From assembly GCA_039720395.1 (NCBI GenBank), contig CM077832.1:31183316-31247315 (forward strand): 64,000 nucleotides of DNA. Direction: 5' to 3'. The notes beneath the pieces are model-generated. The model did no database searches, was not told where the DNA came from, and saw nothing but the letters and a program-made list of their open reading frames with translations. The stretch is from Liquidambar formosana. Taxonomy: Eukaryota > Streptophyta > Magnoliopsida > Saxifragales > Altingiaceae. Shown in pieces: positions 10,608 through 23,700 of this stretch; the stretch's first letter is position 1, and each line of letters starts with the position of its first letter. Both the position numbers and the translations under genes were made by a program.

Positions 10608-13422
10608 TGTGAACCCTAAAAAATGGCCCACATGGTTTCAAAGGGAGTTACCACCTCATTTTTTTAAAGGAAACAAGGAAAACTCTAAAATGTTTTATTT
10701 TCCAATACAAGTGACTCCATGTTTAAAAATGGAAAATGGCAAAAAGTCTTTTGAAAAACCAGTGATTGTGAATTCGGAGGCTAAGTTACAATATGGGAAG
10801 ATTCTAAGCGAAGCTTATAGGCACCCATATTGCCCTAATTGGTTTCTTAATTTAATTGGGCTAAATCAAAGTCTTAAACACACATAAATCGACAATTATC
10901 ATCACAAGATAGCATGCATATCATTCATCCATTCATCCACATAAGTAAGAAAATAAAAGAGAAAAGAGAGAAAAGGGAGGAAAAGAAAACCTAGGAAACT
11001 TAGTATCCTAGGACGGACTTGAACCTCAAAGTGAGCGCTTACATACCATGTATGGAAATATATGGATCAAAGTCCACGTAGTTTGAATGGGAATAGGGTT
11101 AAAACCTAATAAAGGCCTATGGTAAGCCTTAAGTTTCCTTTTATAAAATATAGGAGTTTCCAAATATAAATGATTCTCAAAAGATCTTTAAAAAATACGG
11201 AATTTCAATAAAGATAGAAACTTTTATTAAAAAGGATTTTTATGAAAGGAAATTTTGAAGACCTACCATATCCCCCTATTAGGAAATAACCCTAGGAAGG
11301 AGAAAGGGAAAGTTTTAAGGAAAGAAAAAGTAAATTAGGGCACTTTTAAACCCTACTTACCATATGTAATATCAATCTGTCAAAATAATCACCCTATTTC
11401 ATAAGATAATTACCTTATTTGCAAGATTTCTTCTTCCAATAGCCAAAATAATCATCCCACATTGGTGGGGTGATTGCACCTGTGATATCCCACTTTCTAT
11501 GGGTTTGTACTTATCAAGTACCTGCAATTTGCATGCCATATCCACCAAAATACCAATAAACCAATCCGATTCTCAACCAAGCAATTATCATGCTTACATA
11601 TAGACTATCACATGCTCAAAATAAGACATCAATGAAATAAAAAAATCTGGACATAATAGTTTTGAGGCCTATATTCATCTACTAAACATGCAAACAACAG
11701 GAATAGTGAATAAACACAAACCCTAATTCAATCCTAGAACCATAACATGCCAAAAATCCTAAAATCCACCATATGAGTGCAGAAAATATCATAGTTAGTC
11801 TATATGCAATACATATATAGCAACTATGAAGAAAAACCAATAAAAAAACCCTAAACTACCATGTTATATTCAACTTACCTAAAACAAGGACAATGGGAAC
11901 CCTAAACTCACAATCATACTTTAAACTACGCAAAATAACCCTAAATCATGCAAAAACAATCATGGATGACATTTTAATCATGTATATTAACTAATAGAGG
12001 CATCAACACATGATAAAAAAAAAAAATCAAGCTTTAACATGCAATAGAGCTATTCTAAGCAAAACCCTAAATTCAGCATAATAGAAACCCTAGAATCACA
12101 ACTATACATTACACCACATAAAATAACCTTCTAGGATATTCTAATCATGTATATTAACCAATAGAAGCATCAACACATGATAAAAAGTCAAGCTTTAACA
12201 TGCAATAGAGCTATTCTAAGCAAAACCCTAATTTTAGCATAATAGGAATAGAAGTATACCTATGGTTCAACCGTCTTATCGCTGTAGAGACTCCTTTGTT
12301 CTCTTGTGAATGACTTGAAACACTCCTCTTTAAACCTCCACACAAACCCTAGCTCTCCTTTAGAACTCCTTCTCTCTACCTTTCACTCAGAAATTAGGTT
12401 AAAATGCCTCAAAGTGGCTCTAGTTGCCTCCCTTAATACTGAAACATAGAGGGGTATTTATAGGGTTTGAGTGGAATCCCTCAATGGTTGAGATTAAAAC
12501 CCTAAATATCAATCCAAGGGTCATTAGAGACTCTCTTGGGGTTCAAGTAGCTCAATTAGGGCTGAAAATAAGATGGAATGGCAGTTGAAAGCGGAAAATC
12601 CGTCAACAATAGGAAAGAGATCAAAAAACCCTAAAAATTGATGAAGTCCCTCGGCTGACCACCCAAGGCTAGGCCAGGCGACTAGCCGCCCAGGCCTGGG
12701 TGGTCACCCAAGAGGCCTCGTTAGCTCTTGCCTATTTTGTGTCCTTTCGACTTCCAAATGTTTTTCAGGGCCCAAATTAACTCCGATTTTGACTGAAATC
12801 AAAGCCAAAACGACCGTGTTTTGAAAAAGAATATGATTTCAGACATTTTAAGGAAAAAATCTCTAGCCATGGCTGCATGGTTAGGTTTTACAAAGGCGGC
12901 TAACCGTTATGCACCACCGTCGCTACGCTTAGGTATGCACACAGGGTCGCACCGAATGCTTTCCAATTTAAAATTCAACCTTCTAAAACATATTTTGGAA
13001 TGAAATTATGACTAATTAAAGTCAAATGAGTGAGAATTGAGTGAAAATCATGAGCCGATTTGAGCCAACCCAAAGTGGGTCTTTCAACCAACCTGAACCA
13101 CATTGAGCCATTTTAATCCCGAACTATCAATTCATCAAATTGAACCCATAAATACCTCAAATGTATCCATATAAACTTCAATTGACAATTTGGAGGTCAT
13201 TTCAAGGTCAAATGGAAAGTTTGTAACGTAAAAGATGATTATACCCATCAAGTCGCAAAAGTTCTTATTGACCTTCGAGATCAACTCCAAATTGAACCAA
13301 AATTCATACACATTATCCTCAAGACCGTAGAAAATCAATGCAAAAGACTAGACTCAAAAAGGAAACAGAAAGACACATGAAATGACAAATCCTAGCTAAG
13401 GTGACAAAAATGGGGTGTGACA
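10608..13422 (-). mobile_element. Solo LTR E, Tat-lineage Ty3/gypsy (2.8 kb)
   Basis: On the minus strand it begins TGTCACACCCCATTTTTGTC and ends GGGTTCACA, the same termini as the LTRs of elements A and C. The flanks ACATT (10603-10607) and ACATC (13423-13427) fit a 5-bp target duplication with one mismatch. No primer-binding site or internal region follows, so it is a solo LTR left by LTR-LTR recombination. A TATA-like CTATAAATAC lies on the minus strand near 12455. About 200 bp upstream of it (12653-12713) is a GC-rich dyad block shared with other LTRs in this window. The open frames inside are fortuitous. Confidence 0.85.
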
Positions 13423-14078
13423 ACATCATGTCGATAAATTCTCAAATACAATAATCATTACAAGGAAAACCAAAATTATTGACCTGATGATAAACATGAT
13501 GGAATGAGACCTTGTTAAAATTCCTATAAAAGCCCTTCCAAAAAAATTCATTAAACCTTTATGTGATTCTCAAATGAGGAGATTGTCCTAATCTTTTCAC
13601 GAATGACATAGATTTGAGTTGGGCACAATCATCAAGGCCTCCATCAGTTGAGTAAAATTTGACTATTAGTATGTTTTCACCACTTTTTTTTTTTTTTTAG
13701 AGTGTGCGTAGGGAGGAGTTATAAAAAGGGAGATGGGCTACCTCATTATATAGCAAGGACCCACTAAGCTCTACTCTAAACAAAATATTAAAATTATAAA
13801 AATAAAAATGAAAAGAGAGAGAGAGAAAAGTGTTAGACACTTGAAATGGTGATTTGAGGTGAGTCAACACTTAAATGGAAAACGTGTTAATGAAATTGTA
13901 TATAGGTTGACATTATGGAGGGTATATTTTGAATATTTTGAATATTCAATCAATTTGCTACATATGTAAGAAAAGTGTACTTTAAAAAAAATTAACAATT
14001 AGGGGTATTATAAATCTTAGAAGAGATTCTCTCCATTAAAGTAGGATCCACTAAAACATGTGAGATCCATATGGTATG
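13423..14078. other. Intergenic stretch between solo LTR E and element A
   Basis: No gene seen. Contains a T-run (13685-13699) and a GA-rich patch (about 13809-13828). Confidence 0.5.
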
Positions 14079-16582
14079 TGTCACACCCCATTTTTGCACC
14101 ACCTTACTAGGGTTCATCATTTCTTGTAGGTTTTTGCTATGTTTTTGAGTCTAGTCACTTACATTAGTTTTCTAGAGTCACAAGGACAATGGATATGAAT
14201 TTTGGTTCAATTTGGAGTTGATCTTGAAGGATAATTAGAGCTTTTGTGACTTGAGGGACATAATCGTCTTTTAGGACACAAACTTTTCATTTGACCTTGA
14301 AATGATCTCCAAGTTATCAATTAGAGTTCATATTGATGCATATGAGGTATTTCTGGATTCAATTTGATGAATCAATGGCTTAGGGTTAAAATGGCTCAAA
14401 ATAGTTCAAGTTGGTTAATTGACCTTCTTCGGGTTAGCTCAAATTGACTCACAATTACCAACCAAATCTTTTAAAATTGACTTTACTTAGTCCTCATTTT
14501 ATCCCTAAAAGTGGTTTAGAAAGTTTGATTTAGATATGGAAAGCATTTGGTTTGATCCTATGTGCATACCTATGCTTTGCAAAAGTAGTGCATAACAGTT
14601 AATTGCCTTTGTCAAACCTAACCATGCACCCATGGTTAGTGGTTTTCACCCTAAAATGTTCAAAAATGTATTCCTCATCGAAACATGGTCATTTTGGCTT
14701 TTATTTCATCAAAATCGGAGTTAATTTGACCCCTAAAACACTCCTAGAAGGAAATAGTGTCTAGAAAAAGAGAAAAACTGAAGCGGGCTCAGGTAACCAC
14801 CCAAGCCCAGGCGGCTAGCTGCCCAAGCCCTGGTGGTCACCTGAGCACACTTTCCTAATTCTTTGCTGAAGCGGATTCTTACCTATTTTAACGGTTTAGG
14901 ACTCTTTTGGATGTGTTTCCTTCTAATTTTTGGTAACTTTTGAGTTTCTTAAGCACCAAGGGAGTCTCTAATAACCCTTGGATTAATTTTTAGGGTTTTA
15001 ATCCTGGCCATCGATTTATCCTAATGAAACTCTATAAATACTCCCCTATGCTTCAACATTGGGGGAGGCAATTGGGAGCCACTTTATGCATTAAACCTGA
15101 GTTTTTGAGAGAGAATAAGAGAGATAAAGTTGAAGTTCTTGCTGTAACCTTGAAGAAACTTAGTTCAAGTTATTCACAAGAGCAAGAGAGAGTCTCTACA
15201 GTAGCAAAAAAAGCTTTCCTAAGGTAAAATCTCTTTCTATTCAAGATTAAATTAGAGTTTTTTTTATAGGATAGTGCTATTGCATACTAAATTTAGGTTT
15301 GTTATCATGTATTAATGCTTTAGTTAGTTGATATACATGGTTTAAATATTGTTCATCATGAGTTATGCATGTTTTAGAGCTATTCTATAGGTTTTTAAGC
15401 ATGATTGTGAGTTTAGGGTTTTTATTGTCCTTGTTTTAGTTTAGTTTCATATAGCATGCTAGGTTAGAGTTTTTTATTGGTTTTTCTTCATGGTTGCTGT
15501 ATATGTATTGCATATAGAATAACTATGATATTTCTTTGCATTCATATAGTTGATTTTAGGGTTATTATACATGTTATGGTTCTAGGATTGCATTAGGGTT
15601 TATAAGAGTTCACTATTTCTGTTGTTTGTATATTTAGTAGATGATTTTAGGCCATGATACCATTCTATCCAAATTTGCATATCATTATTTTTGCATGGTT
15701 TTGAGCACATGTAAGGGTGCAAACAGGGGTGATAATCGCTTTATTAGGGCCGTTATTGCTTAAGCTTGCTAATGCTTAGGGTAATTGTATAAGGTAAGTA
15801 CGGTATAAAGGTGCCCAAATTCACCTTTTTCTTCTTTTATTCTCTCTCTTCCCTCTCCTTAGGATTATTTCTTAATATGGGCATATGGTATAATTAGAGG
15901 TTTCCTTAATTAATAAAATACCTTATTTTTTTATTTTTATTATCAAAGTTTCCATCCTGTGGAAGTTTTCAAATTTGGACTATTCAATACATTCTTTCTC
16001 TTTCAAATAAGGAAACCTAGGGTTTTACCATATGTTTGTATTAGGATTTAACCCTAATTCTTATCGAACTACGTAGACTATAATCCATGTATTCCGTTAC
16101 ATGGTACGTAGGTGCTTTAAGGTTCAAGTCTGCCCTAGGATCCAAGTATCCTAAGTTTTTCTTCTCTATCTTTTTTATGTTTTATTTTATTTTCTTTATT
16201 TGATTGTGTGGATTAATGGAATATATGATATGCATGCAATTCTTGTGATGATATACTTGCTGATTTTTGTATGGTAAGATGTTAATTTAGTCCAAATAAA
16301 CTAAGAGACCGAAAGGGTGACATGGGTGCCTATAGGCTTTGTCTAGAACCTTCCCATGTCATAACTTAGCCTCTGAATCCCTAGTTTTCTTTGATTTCTA
16401 AAAGACTGTTTTTGCCTTTCCTTTTTTAAACATGAAGTCATTCAATTGTTTTCTTAAAACAAAGTGTTTTTAGGGTTTTCCTTGTTTCCTTTAAAAAATA
16501 AGGTGGCGACTCCTTTTCTTTTTCAAAACCTATTTCTTATTTTCTTTCGTCAATCCATGTGGGCCACTTTCTGGGGTCCACA
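14079..16582 (+). repeat. 5' LTR of element A (2504 bp)
   Basis: Begins TGTCACACCCCATTTTTGC and ends GGGGTCCACA. A TATA box CTATAAATAC lies near 15032. A GC-rich dyad is found about 190 bp upstream of it (14788-14846). Sequence from 15640 to the end is repeated at 20772-20793 plus 26843-27776. Confidence 0.9.
14788..14846 (+). promoter_or_regulatory. GC-rich dyad block in U3 of element A
   Basis: The outer arms GCTCAGGTAACCACC and GGTGGTCACCTGAGC are inverted repeats with one mismatch in 15, around a core containing GGCGGCTAGCTGCC. The block stands out in an AT-rich LTR. Related blocks occur in solo LTRs E and B and upstream of the antisense ORF of element C. Its role is unknown. Confidence 0.6.
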
Positions 16583-16585
16583 GTT

Positions 16586-16603
16586 TGGCGATTCCACTGG
16601 GGA
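16586..16603 (+). promoter_or_regulatory. Primer-binding site of element A
   Basis: TGGCGATTCCACTGGGGA begins three bases after the LTR. It differs by one base from the site of element C. The Tat/Ogre group is known to use a tRNA primer other than initiator Met; Arg-tRNA is reported for Ogre, but the match to a particular tRNA was not checked here. Confidence 0.7.
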
Positions 16604-17373
16604 TTTATGAGCTAGACTCTATAAAGTTTAATTGGGCTAAACTAATTTTTTATATTTAATTAAAATTAATCACGTGCATCCACTTGATTGTGTGCTTTCA
16701 TTTATTACATTGTGTGCGCAAATTGTTGTGTGATAGGCTCGATTGTCTCTCGATGTATCCTTGCCAATGATCAGCCTAGTTTCAACCTTGGTTTTCCTGA
16801 TTCCAGTGTTGAGGCAAAACCTATCAACCTCTCTTGCCTAGTACCCTTGGGTATATTGAATGAATCAATCATGTACTGCTAGACTCACGCGGTATTCTTG
16901 ATGCCACATGTGGTTAGGTATAAGGATTGGTTCAAGCAAGTGAAGGACCCTAGCCTATCCTCTCTTAGTGCATGTAGTAGACCTTTTAGGGCACTATGGT
17001 CTCACCATTATGCACCCACAATTCTTTGTAATGATTATATGTCGTGTTTGTGGTGTGAAGCTTCATATCTTATGCCCTTAACATATACTTTTGTACCCTA
17101 ACCTTTGTTAAGGCTATGGGTTAGAAGGAATAAGTTAGAAAAATAGGATAATGGGCCATGTTTGTGATGTGTAATCCTTGGGAACTAATTAAAGCCAATT
17201 AAAGGACTTTATACCTTTATTCTTTTAAATATACCCTTGTCCATGGCCTTTATAAAGGTCATTGGATAAAAGGAATGAATTAATTGAATACGGTGTAAGA
17301 CTAAATTCATTAAGATAAATATAGCGGTTTAGGACAAGTCCTTAGGCTAAAGGTTAAAATTTTTCCATCTATG

Positions 17374-20300
17374 GATGTGATGGCCTGGATTCGTAATCTG
17401 CAAGGGCGTCTAGTAAGTGTTGAATCTATCCATCGAACAGACATAGCCGACGAAAGAGCTAGTGGAAGGGACTTTGACCTTGAGGCTTGCCTAAGCTATA
17501 ATGACCAAGCTTGAACACACCGCTCAGACATCAGAGACGGCATTGAAAATGGCTCAAGATAACTAACAGAAGATGGTGGATTAAGAGAATAATGGTTCTA
17601 AGGCCCATTCCTCAGGCATAGCTCATGGGGCTGGCACCGAAGAACGATCTCAATCCAATGAGAATACTAAGACGAGGGGGGAAAGTAGCTCGAAACCCAA
17701 GGTCATCAACCTAGAAAGGGAAACTAAGGGGAAAGGCACCGGCATTGATTCCGTGTTGGCTAGCAAGGTGGAAGTTCTAGAGAGAACTATAAAAGGGATT
17801 AAAAGGGCAGATGACATGGTCAACGTGCGGACTTTATCTTTGTTTCCAACGGCTCGTATTCTATTACAATTCAAGATGCCATAATTGAAAAATTTGATGG
17901 GATAGGCTATCTCAAGACCCATTTAAAGATGTATGTACGGGCTATGCACCTTCGAAGGGCTACTGACGAGCTTCTAGCTCAAATATTTCATGAAACCCTT
18001 ACAACTTTCGCTTTGAAATGGTTCTTAGCATTGGATGAGAATAGGACACGGACTTGGGAAGATATATGCAATAAATTCTCGGAGCACTACAAGTATAATA
18101 CAAAGGTGGATGTCACTCAGAGAGACTTGGAAACTACAAAGCAAGGGGATAATGAAACTTTCTCCGCTTACATTACAAGGTGGAGACAAAGGGCTTCAAG
18201 AACGACAAATAGGCCGAATAAGGAGGACCAGATTTAGTTGGTGGTTAAGAACTTGCTGCCCATATATTACAAGCATCTATTCGCCCACTATTTTTCAATT
18301 TCAAAGCTCTTATTAGGGCTGGTACGCAAGTTGAGGATGCTATTAATGATGGGACAAATAAAACTGAGGAAGTGATGAGTCGTAAGACAAACTTTGCTGG
18401 GAAGAACAACACTAAGGTTAATACCATAACCCAACCCATTCAACCCATCTCTCTTAATGATGTCAACCAACCTCGTCAATTCACCGAGCTATACCTGCCA
18501 CTTGAAAGAGTCCTTGAAAAGCTCATGAGCTATGACCTACTAAAACCACTTGACCCAAGGCCACCACCAAGCCCTTTACCCAAAAACTACAATGAGAGCG
18601 AGTATTCGCAAATTCCACCAATCCAAAGGCCACACCACAAACCTGTTGCATTTGCTTTCACCACCAAATCCAAGACCTTATCGATAAACAAATCATTTCA
18701 CCAAGCCCTTTACCCAAAAACTACAATGAGAACGAGTATTGCAAATTCCACCAATCCAAAGGCCACACCACAAACCGTTGCATTTGCTTTCACCACCAAA
18801 TCCAAGATTTTATCGATAAACAAATCATTTCACCACCAAGCCACCCAAATGTTACCCATAATCCTCTCCTATCTCATAATAACACACTCCCACCTAACAA
18901 CATAAATGCCATTAGAACTAAATCATCTCGCCCTTACCAGCCCATAAAACAATACACCCTACTCCCCATGACCTTATCCCGACTTTTCACCCTTTACTGC
19001 AATAAAAGCCTTATAATGCCACTCCCACCAAGACCAAGGCCGTCAACCTCTCACCAATATTGCCAATACCATCGTGCACCTGACCATGACACCGAAGCTT
19101 GTCCCATGCTAAAGAAGATCATTTAAGAACTCATTGACCAAAAGGTTTTGTTGTTGCCAAGAAAGTCAATCTAACAAGAGCTAAAAGAAAGATATGAAGC
19201 GGGGGATTCTCAAGTTGGCCTATTTGGTGAATCATCGGGGAAATTTGATTACTATGTGATGTACCCGAATTCGAATCTGATGTTAGATAAGCTGATAATT
19301 CTTGCAGGTTGGGACGACTTACTAATGGAAATGGAAAACATCGATGTGATAGAATGGGATGACCTAATGAATGACACCAAAGAAATGCATGACATATGGG
19401 CTAGTGATGATGAGTTGGATCATATAACTAGAGGGGGCCATCATTTAATCCTCCACACTTGGAATTCAAGAATCCATTGGGAGATTTGGAGGGGCAAAGG
19501 CGTCCCAACTTACAAGAAGAAGAAGATGAGGTGCTTAGGTAGTTGAAGAAGACCAATGCCAACATCACTATTTGGGGTTTACTCATGGCCTCACATAAAC
19601 ACAGACAAACCATGTTGAAACTGTTGAATCAAATACAGGTGCCTGTTGACACATCCCCAAGGGATTGGTACATTTGGTGAATCCAACCCCTAAGAACTCA
19701 ACTATTATGTTCACTGATGTGGACCTACCTAAAAGTGGGCCAAGCCAATCCCAAACTCTCTATGTGACAGTTGACACCATGAGAAAGAAGGTTCCCGTTG
19801 TCCCCATTGACAACGGGTTCGCATTGAATATATGTCCTCTTAGAACTGCCACCGTCTTAGGTTTGGGCCCCACCAATTTCACGCAATTCGGGTAAACTGT
19901 GAGAGCTTATGACAACACTCGCTGAGAAGTGATAGCGGTGGTTACTTTACCTCTAATCATGGGACCCACTGAATTTAGGGTGGAATTCCAAGTGTTGGAT
20001 GTGCTGTCGTGTTTTAATCTATTGTTGGGAAGACCTTGGATCCATCCTGCTGAGGCTATGCCGTCTTCGCTCCATCAAAAAGTAAAGTTTCCTTATAAAG
20101 GAGCCATAGTGACACTTCAAGGGGACTATGATTTGAAACTAGCAAGAGTACTTGTATGCGAGATAAAACCTGAATCGGCAGCAGCACTGTTATCTGGGTT
20201 TAATTATGTCCTATGCATTGAAAAAGAGCTCGAAAAGGGTAAACTAATACCCTTGGACTTTTGCCCCTATGGCAATTTGCACGTCAGTGAGATCATAAGA

Positions 20301-20771
20301 AGAATGAGTTTCTTTCCAGGCAGGCATGGGTCTAGGGCGTCACCAACAAGGGATCCCTAAGTCTATTCAAAGTCGTGTCACCTCATACACCTTTAGGCTA
20401 GGATATGAGCCCTCTAGAAATGACCATGTGGAAATGATGAAAAGGAATAAGGAGAAAATAAGAACTAAAGTCGAGGGAAGGGTGCCAGACCTGAGGATCT
20501 CGCCATATCAGCCCATTTTGAGTGGTTACTTCGTCAAAGAAGAGGATGATTTTCTATATTGCGTGTTTCCAGAACCCACCTTTAACCAAGCTAAAAACCA
20601 GAGTTCCAGGGTTTGAAATCTTCTTCACCGAGTAGTATTCGATCGCAGCTGAAATGGTGGATGATGAAGCCATCAATGATGAGTTCTCAGAAAAGAAAAA
20701 GGAGGACTGGGCCGAGAACCTAGATGTAGGGGCTATGATTAAAATGTTCCAAGATGAGATCCTTACTTTGG
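17374..20771 (+). pseudogene. Degenerate gag-protease of element A
   Basis: The sequence aligns by eye, in several frames, with the 1096-residue gag-protease ORF of element C. The gag core is clear at about 17929-18237 (LKMYVRAMHLRRATDELLAQ, then WFLALDENRTRTWEDIC). A CHHC-type zinc finger region at about 18590-18830 is present twice through a tandem duplication. A second finger at 19055-19110 keeps the His that element C has changed to Tyr. The protease region follows at 19700-19900, with DNGFALN where C has DNGSALN. Stops and small indels break the frame throughout, and the 3' end is lost in the deletion junction near 20772. The 16604-17373 stretch before it is the untranslated leader. Confidence 0.85.
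18569..18836 (+). repeat. 134-bp tandem duplication spanning a gag zinc finger
   Basis: Two copies, 18569-18702 and 18703 to about 18836, both start AAGCCCTTTACCCAAAAACT and carry the CHHC finger and the following helix. They differ at a handful of positions. The corresponding part of element C is single-copy. Confidence 0.8.
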
Positions 20772-20793
20772 GATGATTTTAGGCCATGATACC

Positions 20794-23700
20794 TGTCACA
20801 CCCCATTTTTGTCACCTTAGCTAGGGCATATCATTTCATGTAGGATTTTGAGTCCTTTTCGAGTCTAGTCTTTTGTACTGAGTTTCTATAGCATTGAATA
20901 TCATGTGTATGAATTTTGAAGTGATTTGGAGTTCATCTCGATGGTCAATAAGAACTTTTGCGACTTTAAGGGCATAATCGTCTTTTAAGTCAGTATATTT
21001 TCCATTTGACCTTGAAATGAATCCCGAGTCATTACCATGAGTTCATATGGTTATATAGAGTCCATATATGGGTTCAATTTCATGAATTAATGGTTTAAGA
21101 TCAATTCGGCTCGTAATGGTTCGGGTTGGCTAAAAGACCCTTTCTTGGTTTGCTCAAATTGACTCATAAGACCCAATCAATTTTCTCTCATTTAACTTCA
21201 ATTAGGCTTTATTTATGTCCTAAACATGTTTAGAAAAATCGATTTTCGATTAGGAAAGCATTCGGTTCGACCTTGTGTATAAACCCAGCTTAGCGACGGT
21301 GAAACACCATGGTCAACCACCTTTGTAAAACCTAACCATGCACCCATGGTTGAGGATTTTTGTCCTAAAATGCTTAAAAATGTGTTCCCCTTCGAAACAC
21401 GGTCGTTTTGGCTTTTGTTTCATCAAAATCGGACTTAATTTGAAGATTTTAGGACTTCTACAGCAAGTGGGAGTCAAAAGCGGAGCAAAAATAGGGGACC
21501 CTCGGGTAATCGTCCGGGGCTGGACGGTCAGCCGTCTAGGCCCAGATGGCTAACCGTCCAGGCCTAGTTAGTCACCCGAGGAATCCTACCTCAAGTCAAC
21601 TTCTGACTCCTCTCTCCCTCTTTTGACGATTTCCTCCGCCAAAACAACTTGTTTGAGCTTAGGAGTGTGTAAGTTTGAGTTGTTTGAGCACCAAGAGAGT
21701 CTCTAATAGCCCTAGGATCATTGTTTAATGAATTAATCTTAGCCATTGGTTTAGGAGGTCAGTTCTCTATATAAAGGACATGATATTCAGCACATAGGGG
21801 AGGTTAATTGCACTTTACACTTAGAGAGAGAGGGAGCTACGAGTTTGGAGAGCTAGAAGGACATCAAGAAGAGGCTCTTCAACCCCAAGCAAGCAAGGAA
21901 ACAAGGAGTTTGAAGACAAGGAAGAGTCTACAAGAGGTAAGCATGTCTCTTTAATGATGAACATGAGTTTTCTGCTTCTCTTTCTTCTTCTCCTTCTTCT
22001 TCTTCTTCTAGGATAGTTATGGTGCATGAAATAGCTTTTCTTATGGATTGAATTCAATGCTTATGTGATGTTATATGAATGATTTTAGGATAGTTTATGG
22101 TTTCATATGCTTGATAATCCCTGGTTTACCAAGGATTAGATAGCTTCACTTCTTTCTATCCTCTTAAATCATGCATAGTTCACATGTTTAGGTTGCTGTG
22201 ATTATTATCATGAGTTGATGTTCCTGTTAGTTAATATATGTTATATGAATGATATTCATGATAATTTGAGCATGTCTTAGAGTCGTTTCATAGGTTTTAA
22301 TGCATGGTTGTGAAATTAGGGTTTCGATAACCCTGAATTCACACAAGTTTCATACAGTATTGTCACACCCCATTTTTGTCACCTTAGCTAGGACATATCA
22401 TTTCATGTAGGATTTTGAGTCCCTTTTGAGTCTAGTCTTTTGCATTGAGTTTCTATGGCATTAAATATCATGTGTATGAATTTTGAAGTGATTTGGAGTT
22501 CATCTCGATGGTCAATAAGAACTTTTGCGACTTTAAGGGTATAATCGTCTTTTAAGCCGTATATTTTCCATTTGACCTTGGGATGAATCCCGAGTCATTC
22601 CCTTAAGTTCATATGGTTATATAGAGTCCATATATAGGTTCAATTTCATGAATTAATGGTTTAAGATCAATTCGGCTCGTAATGGTTCGGGTTGGCTAAA
22701 AGACCCTTTCTTGGCTTGCTCAAATTGACTCATAAGACCCAATCAATTTTCTATCATTTAACTTCAATTGGGCTTTATTTATGTCCTAAACATGTTTAGA
22801 AAGATCGATTTTCGATTGGGAAAGCATTTGGTTCGACCTTGTGTACAAACCCAACTTAGCAACGGTGAGGCACCATGGTTAACCACCTTTGTAAAACCCA
22901 ACCATGCACCCATGGTTGAGGATTTTTGTCCTAAAATGCTTAAAAATGTGTTCCCCTTCGAAACACGGTCTTTTTGGCTTTTATTTCAGTCAAAATCGGA
23001 CTTAATTTAAAGATTTTAGGACTTCTACAGCAAGTGGGAGTCAAAAGCGGAGCAAATATAGGAGGCCCTCGGGTAACCAGTCCGGGGCTGGACGGTCAGC
23101 CGTCCAAGCCCAGACGGCTAACCGTCCGGGGCAAGATGGTCACCCGAGAGACTCCTACCTCAAGTCAAATTCTGACTCTTCTCTCCCTCTTTTGACGATT
23201 TCCTCCGCCAAAGCAACTTGTTTGCTCTTAGGAGTGTGTAAGTTTGAGTTGTTTGAGCACCAAGAAGTCTCTAATAGCCCTAGGATCATTGTTTAATGAA
23301 TTAATCCTAGCCATTGGTTTAGGGGGTCAGTTCTCTATATAAAGGACATGATATTCAGCACATAGGGGAGGTTAATTGCACTTTACACTTAGAGAGAGAT
23401 GGAGCTACGAGTTTGGAGAGCTAGAAGGACATCAAGAGGAGGCTCTTCAACCCCAAGCAAGGAAGGAAACAAGGAGTTTGAAGACAAGGAAGAGTCTACA
23501 AGAGGTAAGCATGTCCCTTTAATGCTGAACATGAGTTTTCTGCTTTTCCTCCTTCTCCTTCTTCTTCTTCTTCTAGGATAGTTATGGTGCATGAGATAGC
23601 TTTTCTTATGGGTTGAATTCAATGCTTGTGTGATGTTATATGAATGATTTTAGGATAGGTTATGGCTTTATATGCTTGATAATCCCTGGTTTACTAAGGA

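Noticed and set aside
12821..13003. 60-residue plus-strand frame in solo LTR E
   Set aside because: Lies in LTR sequence whose homologous stretch in the other LTRs is not open; no motif.
21821..23622. Arg-rich minus-strand frames (RRRRRRRRRK) in both solo LTRs B
   Set aside because: Produced by CTT repeats on the plus strand of the LTR; no promoter or homology.
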